Assembly: GCA_963704535.1 (NCBI GenBank)
Contig: OY969916.1
Span: forward strand, 6,262,001 to 6,326,000
DNA length: 64,000 nt
Direction: 5' to 3'
Origin: G963704535 sp963704535
GTDB taxonomy: Bacteria; Chloroflexota; Chloroflexia; Chloroflexales; Roseiflexaceae
Part shown: piece by piece, positions 56,552 through 64,000 of the stretch
How positions within the stretch are numbered: position 1 is the stretch's first letter
How the letters are laid out: every line of letters starts with the position of its first letter
Position numbers and translations under genes: made by a program
Notes under the pieces: model-generated
What the model saw: the letters and a program-made list of their open reading frames with translations, nothing else
What the model was told of the DNA's origin: nothing
Database searches by the model: none

Positions 56552-57997
56552 ATGTGGCAGAACTACTACATCCCCACGACGATTGACGAGGCGGTTGAAC
56601 TCCTGGCGGCGCGGCCGGCAAGTACACGCATCGTGGCCGGCGGCACCGACCTGGTGATTGAGATCGACCGGGGTATGCGGCAGGTGCAGGCGCTGGTCGA
56701 TATCACTCGTATTGCGGGGCTCGATCGAATCACGCTCGGCGATGACGGGCGCATCCACCTTGGCGCGCTGGTAACACACAACCAAGTCGTCGCATCGGAC
56801 CTGTGCGTCGCGCGGGCGCTGCCGCTGGCGCAGGCGTGCATCGAGGTCGGCGCGCCGCAGATCCGCAACCGCGGCACGATCGCGGGCAATCTGATCACCG
56901 CATCGCCAGCCAATGACACGATCACGCCATTGATCGCGCTCGACGCCGACGTAACGCTGCGGAGCGCGCGCGGCAGCCGGATCGTCGCGCTACGCGATTT
57001 CTACACCGGCGTTCGCCGCACCGTGATCGAGCCGGACGAGCTGCTGGCCGAGATCTCGTTCGCGCCGCTGGGCGACAACGAGCGCGGCATCTTCATCAAG
57101 CTGGGCCTTCGGCGCGCTCAAGCCATTGCGGTGATCAATGTCGCGGTCGTCGTCCAGCTTGCCGATGGCGCGCCGCCTGCGGTAGGAAGCGGTCGGATCG
57201 CGCTGGGCAGCGTGGCGCCGACGATCGTGCGCGCCACGGCGGCCGAGGCGTACCTGGCGGGCCGTACGCTGGACCAGGCGACGATCGCCGAGGCGGCGGC
57301 GCTGGCAGCCCAAGCCGCGCGGCCGATCGACGATGTGCGCGGCCCGGCCAGCTACCGCGCCGGCATGGTCGCCAACCTGACCGCGCGAGCGCTACGACGG
57401 CTGGCATCCGGCGAGGAGCGGGCGGATTGGCCGGAGCGCCCGGTGCTCCTCCGACCACCGACCACCGACCACCGACCACCGACTACCGAGTCTCCATCCT
57501 CCATCCTCCATCTTCCATCTTCAGGTGATTCGTCGGTGGACGTGATTCGGACCACGATCAATGGCGTGCCGACCGAGTTGCGCGGCGCCCACGATCTGAC
57601 GCTGCTCGACGCCCTGCGCGATGTGGCCGGGCTGACCGGGACCAAGAAGGGCTGCGCCGAGGGCGAGTGCGGCTCGTGTACCGTCTGGCTCGGTGGCGCG
57701 GCGATCATGAGCTGCCTGGCGCCGGCGTGCCAAGCCCACGGCGCCGAGGTCGTGACTGTCGAGGGGTTGGTCCAGGACGGCCGGCTCCACCCGGTCCAGC
57801 AGGCGTTTGTCGAGCGCGGGGCAGTGCAGTGCGGCTACTGCACGCCGGGCCTGATCATGGCCGCCGCCAAGCTCCTGGAGGAGCGCCCCACCCCCTCGGT
57901 CGCCGAGGCGCAACAGGCGATCTCGGGCAATCTCTGCCGGTGTACCGGGTATACGAAGGTGATCGAGGCGATCACGCATACGAGTAAAGAGCTATGA
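56552..57997 (+). CDS. Fused FAD + 2Fe-2S subunit of Mo-hydroxylase
   Basis: 481 residues. Residues 1-290: medium subunit (FAD_binding_5 plus CO_deh_flav_C) with 'IVAGGTDLVIEI' and 'GAPQIRNRGTIAGNLITASP'. Residues ~330-481: small subunit with plant-type 2Fe-2S 'CAEGECGSCTVWL' and the second cluster 'CGYCTPGLIM...GNLCRCTGY'. The two are joined by a ~25-residue low-complexity linker ('RPPTTDHRPPTTESPSS...') coded by repeat DNA at 57457-57531. In most xanthine/CO dehydrogenases these are separate genes. A GTG at 57541 could still start a separate small subunit. Overlaps the large-subunit gene by 4 nt. Confidence 0.92.
   Translation: MWQNYYIPTTIDEAVELLAARPASTRIVAGGTDLVIEIDRGMRQVQALVDITRIAGLDRITLGDDGRIHLGALVTHNQVVASDLCVARALPLAQACIEVGAPQIRNRGTIAGNLITASPANDTITPLIALDADVTLRSARGSRIVALRDFYTGVRRTVIEPDELLAEISFAPLGDNERGIFIKLGLRRAQAIAVINVAVVVQLADGAPPAVGSGRIALGSVAPTIVRATAAEAYLAGRTLDQATIAEAAALAAQAARPIDDVRGPASYRAGMVANLTARALRRLASGEERADWPERPVLLRPPTTDHRPPTTESPSSILHLPSSGDSSVDVIRTTINGVPTELRGAHDLTLLDALRDVAGLTGTKKGCAEGECGSCTVWLGGAAIMSCLAPACQAHGAEVVTVEGLVQDGRLHPVQQAFVERGAVQCGYCTPGLIMAAAKLLEERPTPSVAEAQQAISGNLCRCTGYTKVIEAITHTSKEL
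57457..57531. repeat. Repeat DNA forming the coxM-coxS linker
   Basis: Tandem ACCACCGACC units (57457-57484) followed by TCCATCCTCCATC-type units (57490-57522), the same GGATGGAGGAT family found between genes elsewhere. It is read in frame. Confidence 0.8.
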
Positions 57998-60228
57998 CGC
58001 ACACATCTATCCTGGGTACCTCCCCCGCGCGCCACGACGCGCTCGCCAAGGTCAGCGGCGCGGCGCGCTACCCCGGCGACCTGGCGATGCCGGGGATGCT
58101 GCATATGGCGGTGCTGTTCGCCCGCCGCCCGCACGCCCGCATCACCCGGCTCGACCCGTCGCGGGCGCTTGCACACCCCGGCGTTGTCACCGTGCTGACC
58201 GCCGCCGATGTACCGCATAATGAGTTCGGTCTGATCGAGAATGACCAGCCGGTACTCTGCGACGACGTAGTGCGGTTTGTCGGCGATAAGGTGGCGTTGG
58301 TGGTCGCCGAGAGCGAGCACGCCGCGCGGGCCGCCTGCGCCCTGATCGAGGTCGATTACCAAGATCTGCCGGTCGCCAGCGACCCGGTCGCGGCCATGCA
58401 ACCAGACGCGCCGCTGGTCCACCCCGCGCGCGGAACCAACGTCCTGCGGCATGCCTGCATCCGCAAGGGCGATGCCGCCGCCGCGCTGGCCCGCCCTGGG
58501 TTGGTGGTCATCGAGGGCGAGTTTCAGACTCCCTGGCAGGAGCATGCCTTCTTGCAGCCGGAGGCCGGATTGGCGTATCTGGACGAGGCCGGCAAGCTGG
58601 TCGTCGAGACGGCCGGGCAGTGGCTACACGAGGACCGGCGTCAGATTGCTCACGCGCTGGGGCTGGACGAGAAGCAGGTGCGCGTGGTCTACGCGGCGAT
58701 CGGCGGCGCGTTCGGCGGGCGCGAGGATATCAGCATCCAGATTGTGCTGGCACTGGCGGCCTGGAAGCTGCGGCGACCGATCAAGATGACCTGGACGCGC
58801 GAGGAGTCGCTGATCGGCCACATCAAGCGCCACCCCATGCGCTTCCGCGCTCGCTGGGGCGCCACGCGCGACGGCAAGATCGTGGCCGTCACGTGTGAGT
58901 GCATCGCCGACGGCGGCGCTTACGCCTCGACCAGCGCCGAGGTGCTCAACAACGCCGTGATCTACGCCGCCGGCTGCTACGAGGTCGAGCATATCAGCGC
59001 CGACGCCTACGCGGTCTACACCAACAATGTTCCGTCGGGCGCGTTCCGCGGCTTCGGCGCCCCGCAAGCCCAGTTCGCGGCCGAGATCATGGCCGCGCGC
59101 CTGGCCGAGGCGCTCCAGCTCGACCCGGTCGAGCTGCGCGCCCGCAACATCTACCGCGAGGGCAGCATCCAGGCGACTCAGACGCCGCTGCCGAAGGGCG
59201 TCTCGGCGCCGCTGGTGCTGGAGCGCTGCGCCGTCGAGGCGGGCTGGGTCAAGACCGAGGACGGCTGGCGCCGAGGCGAGTCCGTCGTCAGTGGTCCGTC
59301 GTCAGTTGCAACGGACAACGGACAACGGATAACTGACTCCCTCCGGCGTGGGATCGGATTCGCCTGCGGCATCAAGAATATCGGCTACAGCTTCGGGTAC
59401 CCTGAACAATCGACCGCCGTAGTGGAGCTGCGCGGGGGGGCGGCGATCGAGCATGCGCTGGTGCGCTGCGGCGCGGCCGATGTCGGGCAGGGGGTACACC
59501 TGGCGCTGCGGCAGATCGCCGCCGAGGCGCTCCAGGTGCCGCTTGCGCTCGTCGAGATCGTCGCTGACGACACCGACCAGGCGCCGGGCGCGGGCTCGGC
59601 CTCGGCCTCGCGGCTGACCTTCATGGCCGGCGGGGCGGTGCGCGGCGCGGCCGAGGCGGCGCTCAAGGCATGGGCCAACGAGGAGGATCGGCCAGTGGTC
59701 GCCCGCTTCCAGTTTCGCCCACCGGCGACGACGCCGCTCGACCCGCAGACCGGGGCATGCGCGCCGAACTTCTGCTACGGCTACGTGGCCCAGGCGATCG
59801 AGGTCGCGGTGGACCTGGCGACCGGCCACGTGCAGGTGCTGCGGGTGATCTCGGCCCACGACGTCGGGCGGACAGTCAATCGCCAGCAGCTCGAAGGGCA
59901 GATCGAGGGTTGCATCGCCCAGGCACTCGGCTACTCGCTGATCGAGCACTTCCAGATGCGCGATGGGTTCGTGCTGACACCACATTTCAGCTCCTACCTG
60001 CTGCCGACCGCGCTGGATGTGCCGGTCGAGGTGCGCGCGATCATCCTTGAGGAGGCCGACCCGCACGGCCCGTTCGGGGCGCGTGGCGTGGCCGAGATGC
60101 CACTGGTGCCGTTTGCGGCCGCGCTGGCCGCCGCGATCCACAATGCCACCGGGGTCTGGTTCGACCGCATCCCACTGACGCCGGACCGGGTCTGGGCCGG
60201 GCTCCAGGCCGCTTCTAACCGTCAGTAG
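57994..60228 (+). CDS. Xanthine dehydrogenase-family molybdenum subunit
   Basis: 744 residues. Large subunit binding molybdopterin cytosine dinucleotide; hydroxylates a purine, aldehyde or aromatic substrate and passes electrons to the 2Fe-2S/FAD subunit coded just upstream (ATGA overlap). Motifs: 'GAFGGREDISIQ', 'SGAFRGFGAPQAQF', 'VGQGVHLALRQIAAE', and the catalytic Glu701 in 'FGARGVAEMPLVPFA'. Substrate not decidable. About 20 extra residues ('ESVVSGPSSVATDNGQRITD') around codon 430 are coded by palindromic DNA at 59278-59338. No XdhC/CoxD maturation factor is adjacent. Confidence 0.9.
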   Translation: MTHTSILGTSPARHDALAKVSGAARYPGDLAMPGMLHMAVLFARRPHARITRLDPSRALAHPGVVTVLTAADVPHNEFGLIENDQPVLCDDVVRFVGDKVALVVAESEHAARAACALIEVDYQDLPVASDPVAAMQPDAPLVHPARGTNVLRHACIRKGDAAAALARPGLVVIEGEFQTPWQEHAFLQPEAGLAYLDEAGKLVVETAGQWLHEDRRQIAHALGLDEKQVRVVYAAIGGAFGGREDISIQIVLALAAWKLRRPIKMTWTREESLIGHIKRHPMRFRARWGATRDGKIVAVTCECIADGGAYASTSAEVLNNAVIYAAGCYEVEHISADAYAVYTNNVPSGAFRGFGAPQAQFAAEIMAARLAEALQLDPVELRARNIYREGSIQATQTPLPKGVSAPLVLERCAVEAGWVKTEDGWRRGESVVSGPSSVATDNGQRITDSLRRGIGFACGIKNIGYSFGYPEQSTAVVELRGGAAIEHALVRCGAADVGQGVHLALRQIAAEALQVPLALVEIVADDTDQAPGAGSASASRLTFMAGGAVRGAAEAALKAWANEEDRPVVARFQFRPPATTPLDPQTGACAPNFCYGYVAQAIEVAVDLATGHVQVLRVISAHDVGRTVNRQQLEGQIEGCIAQALGYSLIEHFQMRDGFVLTPHFSSYLLPTALDVPVEVRAIILEEADPHGPFGARGVAEMPLVPFAAALAAAIHNATGVWFDRIPLTPDRVWAGLQAASNRQ
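59278..59338. repeat. In-frame GTCCGTCGTCAGT palindrome in large subunit
   Basis: GTCCGTCGTCAGTGGTCCG and GTCAGTTGC face GCAACGGACAACGGACAACG and AACTGAC. Belongs to the GTCAGTAGTC group seen as an intergenic hairpin at 51961 and 60222. Confidence 0.78.
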
Positions 60229-60293
60229 TCAGTAGTCCGTAGTCAGTTGCACCGCAACTGACTACGGACTACTGACTACTGGCTACTGACAGC
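60222..60293. repeat. GTCAGTAGTC hairpin
   Basis: GTCAGTAGTCAGTAGTCCG / GTAGTCAGTTGC with its full inverse up to CTACTGGCTACTGAC. Lies right after the hydroxylase stop. Confidence 0.8.
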
Positions 60294-60296
60294 ACT

Positions 60297-60833
60297 ATGT
60301 CAACTCGCGTTGTGAAGCTGGCGCTCCTTGGCGCCGGCGCGCTTGTCGCCATATGTGTGGCTGGCCTGGCGCTCACGCTGCTGCCGGTTAAGCACGAGTG
60401 GGCGCGGCAGCGCTGGGAGCAGCGCCGCCCGCGGCACTATGAGCTTGAGGTCTCCTGGGCACACAACTGGAGCTTCGGCCACGCGCGGGTGGAGATCCAG
60501 GATGGGCAGTTGGTCGGCGGGATCGACCTTGATACCGGCGGGCCACTGGGGGCCAGCAAGCGGGGCGGCGCGGCGTATTTCGGGTCGATCGATCGGCTAA
60601 TTGCGCTGATCGAATGGCAGACCAGGCCAGCCGAGCGATGGCAGGATCAGTTGGCTCGCTACCACCCGCTGCTGGCGCGCCGGCTCAATCCATGCGCGGC
60701 GCCCTTGCCGACCATCCGCTACGATGCCGAGTATGGCTACCCCACCGATATCGACTACTATGACAGCGAGTGTATCGCCAGATTTTTTAATCGCTCAAGT
60801 GTGACGATCCGGCACTTTCGCCCGCTGCCCTGA
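60297..60833 (+). CDS. DUF6174-like hypothetical membrane-anchored protein
   Basis: 178 residues. One N-terminal membrane helix ('LALLGAGALVAICVAGLALT'), then a soluble domain. The end 'PTIRYDAEYGYPTDIDYYDSEC' contains the V/I-x-Y-D-x-x-x-G-Y-P pattern typical of DUF6174 lipoprotein-like domains. Exported or membrane-bound. Function unknown. Confidence 0.7.
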   Translation: MSTRVVKLALLGAGALVAICVAGLALTLLPVKHEWARQRWEQRRPRHYELEVSWAHNWSFGHARVEIQDGQLVGGIDLDTGGPLGASKRGGAAYFGSIDRLIALIEWQTRPAERWQDQLARYHPLLARRLNPCAAPLPTIRYDAEYGYPTDIDYYDSECIARFFNRSSVTIRHFRPLP

Positions 60834-60918
60834 TAGTAGAGATTGGAGATTGGAGATTAGAGATTGCTCGGCGCGCCTCACTCTCCAATCTCCAATCTCC
60901 AATCTCTAATCTCCGAAC
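60834..60918. repeat. ATTGGAGATTGGAGATT hairpin
   Basis: Tandem GATTGGAGATT units and an inverted set of CTCCAATCTCCAATCTCC after a short CTCGGCGCGCC-type loop. Same family as 3126-3190. Confidence 0.78.
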
Positions 60919-60926
60919 AAGCACCT

Positions 60927-61751
60927 ATGCCGATACTCCCTGATGATCTGGCCCCACACGCGATCCAGCGCGATCTGCCGACGAGCGTAATCGGCCGGAC
61001 GCTGCTGCGCTATGAGCGTGTCGGCTCGACCAACGACCTGGTGCGCGAACGGGCGCGGGCCGGGCGGGCCGAGGGGCTGGTGGTGCTGGCCGAGGAGCAG
61101 ACCGCCGGCCGTGGGCGCCTGAGGCGCGGCTGGTCGGCCCCCCCCGGCAGCAGCCTGCTGATGTCGCTGCTGCTGCGCCCGGCCTGGATGTCCCCCGCCG
61201 ACGCCTTTACGCTGACGATGCTGGCGGGGGTGGCGCTGTGCGAGGCGGTCGAGCAGGCGGCGCCGGCGCGGGCGGCGCTGAAGTGGCCCAACGACCTGAT
61301 GCTGGCCGGCGGGCCGGGCGAGCCGCTACGCAAGGCCGCCGGGATCTTGAGCGAGCTTGAGTTCGCGGAGGGGCGGGTCGCTTGGGTGGTGATCGGGATG
61401 GGCGTCAACGTCAACTGGGCGCCGGAGGGGATCGTCGATGGGCGCGACCTGCGCCTGGTGGCGACCAGCGTAAGCGCCGCAGCCGGCCAGCCGATCGATC
61501 GGCGGGCGCTGTTGCGGGCGCTGCTGGTGCGGCTCGACGCGCGCTACCTGGCGCTGCGGCGGGGGCAGCGCGAGGAGCTGTTCGCGTCCTGGCGCGACCG
61601 CCTGGCGACGCTTGGGCAACATGTCCAGGTGCGGCTGCCCACCGGCGAGATCCAAGGCGTTGCCGAGGAAGTCGAGTACTCAGGGGCACTGCGCGTGCGC
61701 GATGCGGCCGGCATCGTCCACACAGTGCTGGCCGGCGATGTCGACGGGTAG
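60927..61751 (+). CDS. birA: Biotin--[acetyl-CoA-carboxylase] ligase
   Basis: 274 residues. Activates biotin to biotinyl-AMP and attaches it to carrier lysines. 'GSTNDLVRERA', the biotin/ATP loop 'GRGRLRRGWSAPPG', 'KWPNDLML', 'KAAGILSE' and 'VVIGMGVNVNW' are the diagnostic motifs; the C-terminal SH3-like domain ends 'GIVHTVLAGDVDG'. No N-terminal HTH, so it is a group I ligase without repressor function. ATG 60927 is chosen because the longer frame is the repeat. Confidence 0.95.
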   Translation: MPILPDDLAPHAIQRDLPTSVIGRTLLRYERVGSTNDLVRERARAGRAEGLVVLAEEQTAGRGRLRRGWSAPPGSSLLMSLLLRPAWMSPADAFTLTMLAGVALCEAVEQAAPARAALKWPNDLMLAGGPGEPLRKAAGILSELEFAEGRVAWVVIGMGVNVNWAPEGIVDGRDLRLVATSVSAAAGQPIDRRALLRALLVRLDARYLALRRGQREELFASWRDRLATLGQHVQVRLPTGEIQGVAEEVEYSGALRVRDAAGIVHTVLAGDVDG

Positions 61752-61934
61752 TTACGTTTCGCTTCTCTGGCGCCAAATGCGCTGGCCCAGATAGTGCGAT
61801 TCGGCCGGGAAGCTGACCAGCGCAATCCGCCAGGGCGTGAGCCTGAGCAGGCCGAAATTTTCATGATCGGGGCTCACGAAATGAACACGACCGATGAATT
61901 CTTCCTCGATCTCGGAAAAGTGCGCGACTTCCAT
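61752..61934 (-). CDS. Short protein resembling a PPOX-like C-terminus
   Basis: 60 residues with a strong Shine-Dalgarno (GGAGGAGG) before ATG. 'LLRLTPWRIALVSFPA' and 'RIWRQ' look like the last strands of pyridoxamine-phosphate-oxidase-like (general stress 26 type) proteins; the N-terminal FMN barrel is missing. Either a fragment that kept or gained a start, or a small protein of its own. It lies 21 bp after the GrpB gene on the same strand. Confidence 0.5.
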   Translation of the reverse strand: MEVAHFSEIEEEFIGRVHFVSPDHENFGLLRLTPWRIALVSFPAESHYLGQRIWRQRSET

Positions 61935-61955
61935 AGCCTCCTCCCCCGCCTACGG

Positions 61956-62501
61956 CTATTTCGCCCGGTTGGACTGCTCGATCGAGCCGAGTTGCTCCGT
62001 AAGCAGCCCTTGCTCCCGCAGCATCGCCAGAATCAGCTCGGTCTTGCCATCGACATAGCGCTCAATATCGTTGGGAAATTCCTGCGCGAGCCGCTGCTTG
62101 AGATCGCTGTAGGCCTGCACCGCTTCGGGATGCGCGCGCAGATGATCGCGCACGGCGAGGTGATTTTGCAGCCCCAGACTGCCCTGTGGACAGACGTACA
62201 GATTATGAGCGGGCGATCCGGCGGGGCGGCGAAAGGCTTCGCGACCCTCAACGCCCAGATTGCCCAGATGCACATAATCCAGCGTCGCCAGCCGCTCGAT
62301 CGCCGCCGGCACCTCGCGCTCGGAGGCCACAACGATGTCCATGTCGATAATCGGTTTCGCCGCCAACCCCGGCACCGACGTGCTGCCCACATGTTCGATC
62401 GCCACGGCAACATCTCCCAGCGCCGACCGCACGTGCGCGGCCAACTGCTGAAAGAGTTCAGGCCACGCGGGATCGTACTCCACCACCTCAATGGTTCGCA
62501 T
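61956..62501 (-). CDS. GrpB/UPF0157 nucleotidyltransferase-like protein
   Basis: 181 residues. 'IEVVEYDPAWPELFQQL', 'IEHVGSTSVPGLAAKPIIDMDIVV' (shown in part) with the G-S-T...D-x-D nucleotidyltransferase triad, 'HNLYVCPQGSLGLQNHLAVRDHLRAHP' typical of GrpB. Some members are fused to CoA kinase. Function not firmly known. Start ATG 62501 with GAGGAGG upstream. Confidence 0.9.
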   Translation of the reverse strand: MRTIEVVEYDPAWPELFQQLAAHVRSALGDVAVAIEHVGSTSVPGLAAKPIIDMDIVVASEREVPAAIERLATLDYVHLGNLGVEGREAFRRPAGSPAHNLYVCPQGSLGLQNHLAVRDHLRAHPEAVQAYSDLKQRLAQEFPNDIERYVDGKTELILAMLREQGLLTEQLGSIEQSNRAK

Positions 62502-62517
62502 AGCGGCCTCCTCATTT

Positions 62518-62580
62518 GGACCGTGAAACGTGAAACGTGAAGCGTGTTGCGTGTTGCGTGTTACGTGAGGGCTGATCACA
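62518..62580. repeat. GTGAAACGTG/GTGTTGCGTG tandem repeat
   Basis: CGTGAAACGTGAAACGTGAAG then GTGTTGCGTGTTGCGTG units; same family as 27012. It separates the GrpB gene from the frameshifted DinB-like gene. Confidence 0.7.
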
Positions 62581-62597
62581 CATCACGCGCCTAAGCA

Positions 62598-63288
62598 CTA
62601 CATGACGCGATCCTCGATCTCCCACAGATGATCGAGCACATGCCAGCCCAGGCGGCGGACGAAGTAGCGCGGCGTCCAGATCACGCCCCCGCGTGGCCCG
62701 CGCTTGGGTAGCTCGCCGCGTGCCGCCGCCGCCAACCCGTCGAGGACCGCCTGTCGAGTGCGGGCGAGTTCTTCGCTTAGGTCCGCTGATTTCCTCCTGC
62801 TTGTGCTTCCAGGCCAGCCGCGCAAGGTAGCCCGCCTCGGCGCCCATTACGTGCCGGATGATCGCTTCGAGTTCGCGCCCGCCGCCACGGGGTCCCTTGC
62901 GTAGCTCCTTGCCCGAAGCCGCGCTCACCGCCCTGTCGAACGCCTTCCAGTAGGCCTTCAGCAGCTTCTGGAAGCGCTCAAGCTCGGCGTCGTCGACCGG
63001 CTGCGCGTCGCTCGACGGGGCGACGTCGGGCGCGCCGAAATCGGTGGTCGTGTTGCCCTCAAGCCGCTCGACCACGGCGAAAGTGGACGAATCGGCGGGC
63101 GCCTTGAACGAGATGCGCGCGGCGTGGAGGATCTTGGCGTAGCGCGGCCCGGAATCGACCAGGGCTTGCAGCGCGGCGCCCTCGTCGCCCCCGGTCCGGC
63201 ACCAGCCGGGCCAGTCGATCGGGCCGGCGAATGTGCGCTTTTCGCCAATCTCCAGGTACACGTCGATGGTATGTGATGAGCGTGCCAT
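62598..63288 (-). pseudogene. DinB-like protein with frameshift
   Basis: An N-terminal frame from ATG 63288 and a C-terminal frame ending at 62598 join near 62785 in a GAGGAAAT stretch. 'GYLARLAWKHKQEE' in the first frame continues as 'ADLSEELARTRQAVLDGLA' in the second. The span is 691 nt, one base more than 230 codons, consistent with a single inserted base. Residues ~105-229 form a four-helix DinB-like bundle with His in 'AIIRHVMGAE' and 'GWHVLDHLWE'. A thiol- or metal-dependent transferase role is possible. True lesion or sequencing error. Confidence 0.75.
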
Positions 63289-63648
63289 CAACTGCTCCTC
63301 GTTACGTCTACTTCGGCGAAGTCCCTGGACGCTGCGCCATCATGGTATGCCGATGAGGAGAATGGTTTTGACAAATCGGCGCATGGCTAATACTCCACGG
63401 CGAGCCCATTGTACCACTAAGCGTAATGGGCATGAGCAACGGGCGCTGCTCGTACCGAATCATAGGATCTACAAGAAAAAGGAGGTTTGGAGGGGATTAG
63501 CCAGGAGACATTGATCATCGACTCAGTCCGTTGAAAACAGGCGCCGAAATCCGGCACCTGTTTACGCTCCTGTTTACGCCGCCGTTCACGCCCCTCGATT
63601 ATAGTGATGTTAGTGAACCGTATCCACTGTAGTTGAAGGAGCTTTCCC
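63289..63648. other. Intergenic region before YceI gene
   Basis: 360 bp between divergent genes. Contains a partial TTTGAGGGG-family repeat (63477-63500) and CGCCTGTTTACGCTCCTGTTT-like short direct repeats (63541-63575). A TATAGT at 63599-63604 is a possible -10 box for the YceI gene. No ORF supported. Confidence 0.4.
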
Positions 63649-64000
63649 ATGACTTGGCAGATTGACCCGGCCCACTCGCATGTTCAGTTCTCCATCCGCC
63701 ATATGATGATCTCGACCGTACGCGGCCAGTTCGAGCGCTTCGGCGGCACCGTCGAACTCGACGAGCAGAACCCGGCCCGCTCGACCGTCGACGTCCAGAT
63801 CGAGGCCGCCAGCATCAACACCCGTGAGGCGCGCCGCGACGGGCATCTGGCCTCGCCCGACTTTTTCGACGCCGAGCAGTTCCCGTACCTGACGTTCAAG
63901 AGCACGCGCGTGGAGCAGCTTGACGACAGCCACGCCCGCATCTTCGGCGACCTGACCATCCGCGATGTCACCAGGGAGGCGGTGCTGAATGTCGAGTACG
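63649..64000 (+). CDS. YceI-family protein (partial, runs off window)
   Basis: First 117 residues of a YceI-like lipocalin-fold protein: 'WQIDPAHSHVQFSIRHMM', 'VRGQFERFGGTVELDEQNP', 'ASINTREARRDGHLASPDFFDAEQFP' (in part) and 'GDLTIRDVTREAVL' are family hallmarks. It binds isoprenoid/amphiphilic ligands in homologues. No signal peptide, so probably cytoplasmic. GAAGGAG precedes ATG. The 3' end lies outside the window. Confidence 0.92.
   Translation, partial: MTWQIDPAHSHVQFSIRHMMISTVRGQFERFGGTVELDEQNPARSTVDVQIEAASINTREARRDGHLASPDFFDAEQFPYLTFKSTRVEQLDDSHARIFGDLTIRDVTREAVLNVEY

Overview
The window reads as a chromosomal segment of a GC-rich filamentous-type Chloroflexota (Chloroflexia, Roseiflexus/Kouleothrix-like). 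This is inferred from the gene mix, from the many short palindromic intergenic repeats, and from giant secreted beta-helix proteins that share a C-terminal '(V/L)xxPLxRR' tail. No rRNA, tRNA or CRISPR array was recognised.

Layout. 1-1.7 kb: repeats and a nonsense-mutated IS110-type transposase. 1.7-13 kb: mostly + strand metabolic genes: macrodomain, GNAT, D-hydantoinase/dihydropyrimidinase, methyltransferase, MBL-fold hydrolase, DUF1624-type membrane protein, class-III aminotransferase, Uma2 protein with tandem coiled-coil repeats, aldehyde dehydrogenase; then a SirB1/transglutaminase-like protein on the minus strand. 13-20.6 kb (minus): a giant cyclase-ATPase-TPR regulator, then a TetR / cytochrome P450 (frameshifted) / flavin monooxygenase cluster under a perfect 17+17 bp palindrome. 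20.7-21.9 kb: a chain of overlapping small genes that looks like two toxin-antitoxin units, one with a truncated PIN toxin. 22-34 kb: two secreted beta-helix proteins, a lipid-type methyltransferase, GNAT, FKBP, TetR and a PEP-synthase-like enzyme. 34.5-36 kb: a second Uma2 protein.

36-47.5 kb (minus): an AT-richer defence operon whose order and motifs match Wadjet (jetA-jetB-jetC-jetD, an SMC/kleisin/kite/TOPRIM anti-plasmid system). It is broken by three insertion sequences: two near-identical IS701-like copies in jetA and jetC, and one IS5-like element between jetB and jetC. jetC also carries an in-frame stop and a 1-nt frameshift. Removing the IS and one target duplication rejoins the frames exactly: jetA becomes 499 codons, and jetC becomes 1469 codons once the extra base is also removed.

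47.9-50.5 kb: glmS preceded by a ~740-nt leader. The leader has a consensus-like promoter, a glmS ribozyme core with an unusually expanded internal stem, and a MITE-like nested palindrome. 50.6-64 kb: aminotransferase, LPxTS-like surface protein, citrate synthase divergent from a small HTH protein, ANTAR response regulator, HU, a molybdenum hydroxylase operon (fused FAD/2Fe-2S subunit plus large subunit), birA, GrpB, a frameshifted DinB-like gene and the start of a YceI gene.

The most unusual genome-wide theme is at least six families of short palindromic or tandem repeats. They sit between genes as hairpins, and in five places they lie in frame inside coding sequences, including the linker that joins the FAD and 2Fe-2S domains of the hydroxylase. 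Several single-base lesions (P450, IS701 copy 1, jetC, DinB-like gene) are either true pseudogenes or sequencing errors; the sequence alone cannot decide.
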